From contig NZ_CAKRDI010000003.1 of NCBI RefSeq assembly GCF_934309415.1, forward strand, positions 62,001 through 126,000: a stretch of 64,000 bases of DNA, read 5' to 3'. This document shows, in pieces, positions 63,806 to 64,000 of this stretch; position 1 is the first letter of the stretch; every line of letters starts with the position of its first letter. Both the position numbers and the translations under genes were made by a program. The DNA comes from an uncultured Mediterraneibacter sp. GTDB lineage: Bacteria > Bacillota > Clostridia > Lachnospirales > Lachnospiraceae. The notes beneath the pieces were generated by a model. The model was given only the letters and a program-made list of their open reading frames with translations. It ran no database searches and was not told the origin of the DNA.

Positions 63806-64000
63806 ATGTTACTAAGTATTTCGCTGATCCTGCTTGTCGGGATGTCGATGGGATGGATCTGCAAGAAGGTTAAGCTGCCGAGTTTACTCGGTATGATGCT
63901 TACAGGAATTGTGCTGGGGCCGTATGTGCTGAATCTGCTGGACGAGAGCATTCTTGGAATTTCAGCCGACCTTAGAAAGATTGCACTGATTATTATTCTT
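63806..64000 (+). CDS. Cation/proton antiporter (Na+/H+ or fluoride-linked), 3' partial
   Basis: The first 65 residues are visible, from ATG 63806 after AAGGAGGAAAGG. Hydrophobic segments (LLSISLILLVGMSMGWICKK; PSLLGMLLTGIVLGPYVLN) match the N-terminus of CPA-family monovalent cation/proton antiporters (Kef/NhaP type). It is controlled by the fluoride riboswitch above; Na+/H+ antiporter genes are known riboswitch partners. The rest lies outside the window. Confidence 0.85.
   Translation, partial: MLLSISLILLVGMSMGWICKKVKLPSLLGMMLTGIVLGPYVLNLLDESILGISADLRKIALIIIL

Overview
The window looks like a chromosome segment from a gut Lachnospiraceae (Clostridia) related to the Ruminococcus torques / Mediterraneibacter / Dorea group. 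This is an inference from low-to-moderate GC, strong AGGAGG ribosome sites, a complete bacterial V-type ATPase operon, a PPi-type phosphofructokinase, ANTAR-linked glutamine synthetase, a YlmC/YmxH sporulation-type protein and several Lachnospiraceae-typical small proteins. No rRNA, prophage, CRISPR array or transposase gene is visible.

Layout. 1-2.9 kb: three-gene FAD oxidoreductase operon (GlpA-like, second oxidoreductase, DUF1667). 3-6.3 kb: cluster of a CobW-like GTPase, two uncharacterised proteins and a transglutaminase-like protein. 6.4-7.9 kb: asparagine synthase-like protein without the N-terminal cysteine. 8.2-8.9 kb: a non-coding array of about ten related ~23-bp units, with a consensus promoter at one end and a strong terminator at the other. 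9.1-10.7 kb: small Cys-rich protein and a HisC/CobD-like aminotransferase. 10.8-19.3 kb (minus): nine-gene V-ATPase operon. 19.8-29.6 kb: trmB, tRNA-Lys, a DUF4143 ATPase, rsmH, sbcD-sbcC. 29.6-36 kb: pfp, a glycosyltransferase, ridA with a YheO-like regulator, a subtilase and a truncated membrane gene. 36-39 kb: K+ channel-like protein, a membrane-anchored Mrr-type nuclease and an orphan AbiEi-like protein. 39-48 kb: heterodimeric ABC exporter, double Nudix protein, hemolysin III, carbamate kinase, a DUF975 fusion membrane protein. 48-57.5 kb: ylmC-like, nrdR, truA, xth, two CobW-type GTPases (one with a ~90-residue His-rich metal loop), fructokinase, glnA with an attenuator-like leader, an ANTAR regulator, dapF. 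57.7-64 kb: tRNA-Pro and tRNA-Gln, a hybrid histidine kinase, azlCD, a PepV-like dipeptidase, and a fluoride riboswitch before a cation/proton antiporter that runs off the end.

The most striking feature is a dispersed non-coding element of exactly 143 bp (six clear copies) with 12-bp inverted ends and three internal hairpins. It also occurs as a solo 33-bp end module. Seven copies are bounded by recognisable 8-bp target duplications. Including degenerate and partial copies there are about 14 in 64 kb. One insertion replaced the 3' end of a small gene, and the original reading frame can be reconstructed by removing the element and one duplication. Another moved the stop codon of the fructokinase gene. 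Base-paired substitutions between copies keep the hairpins intact. A second, rarer ~150-bp inverted-repeat element is also present.
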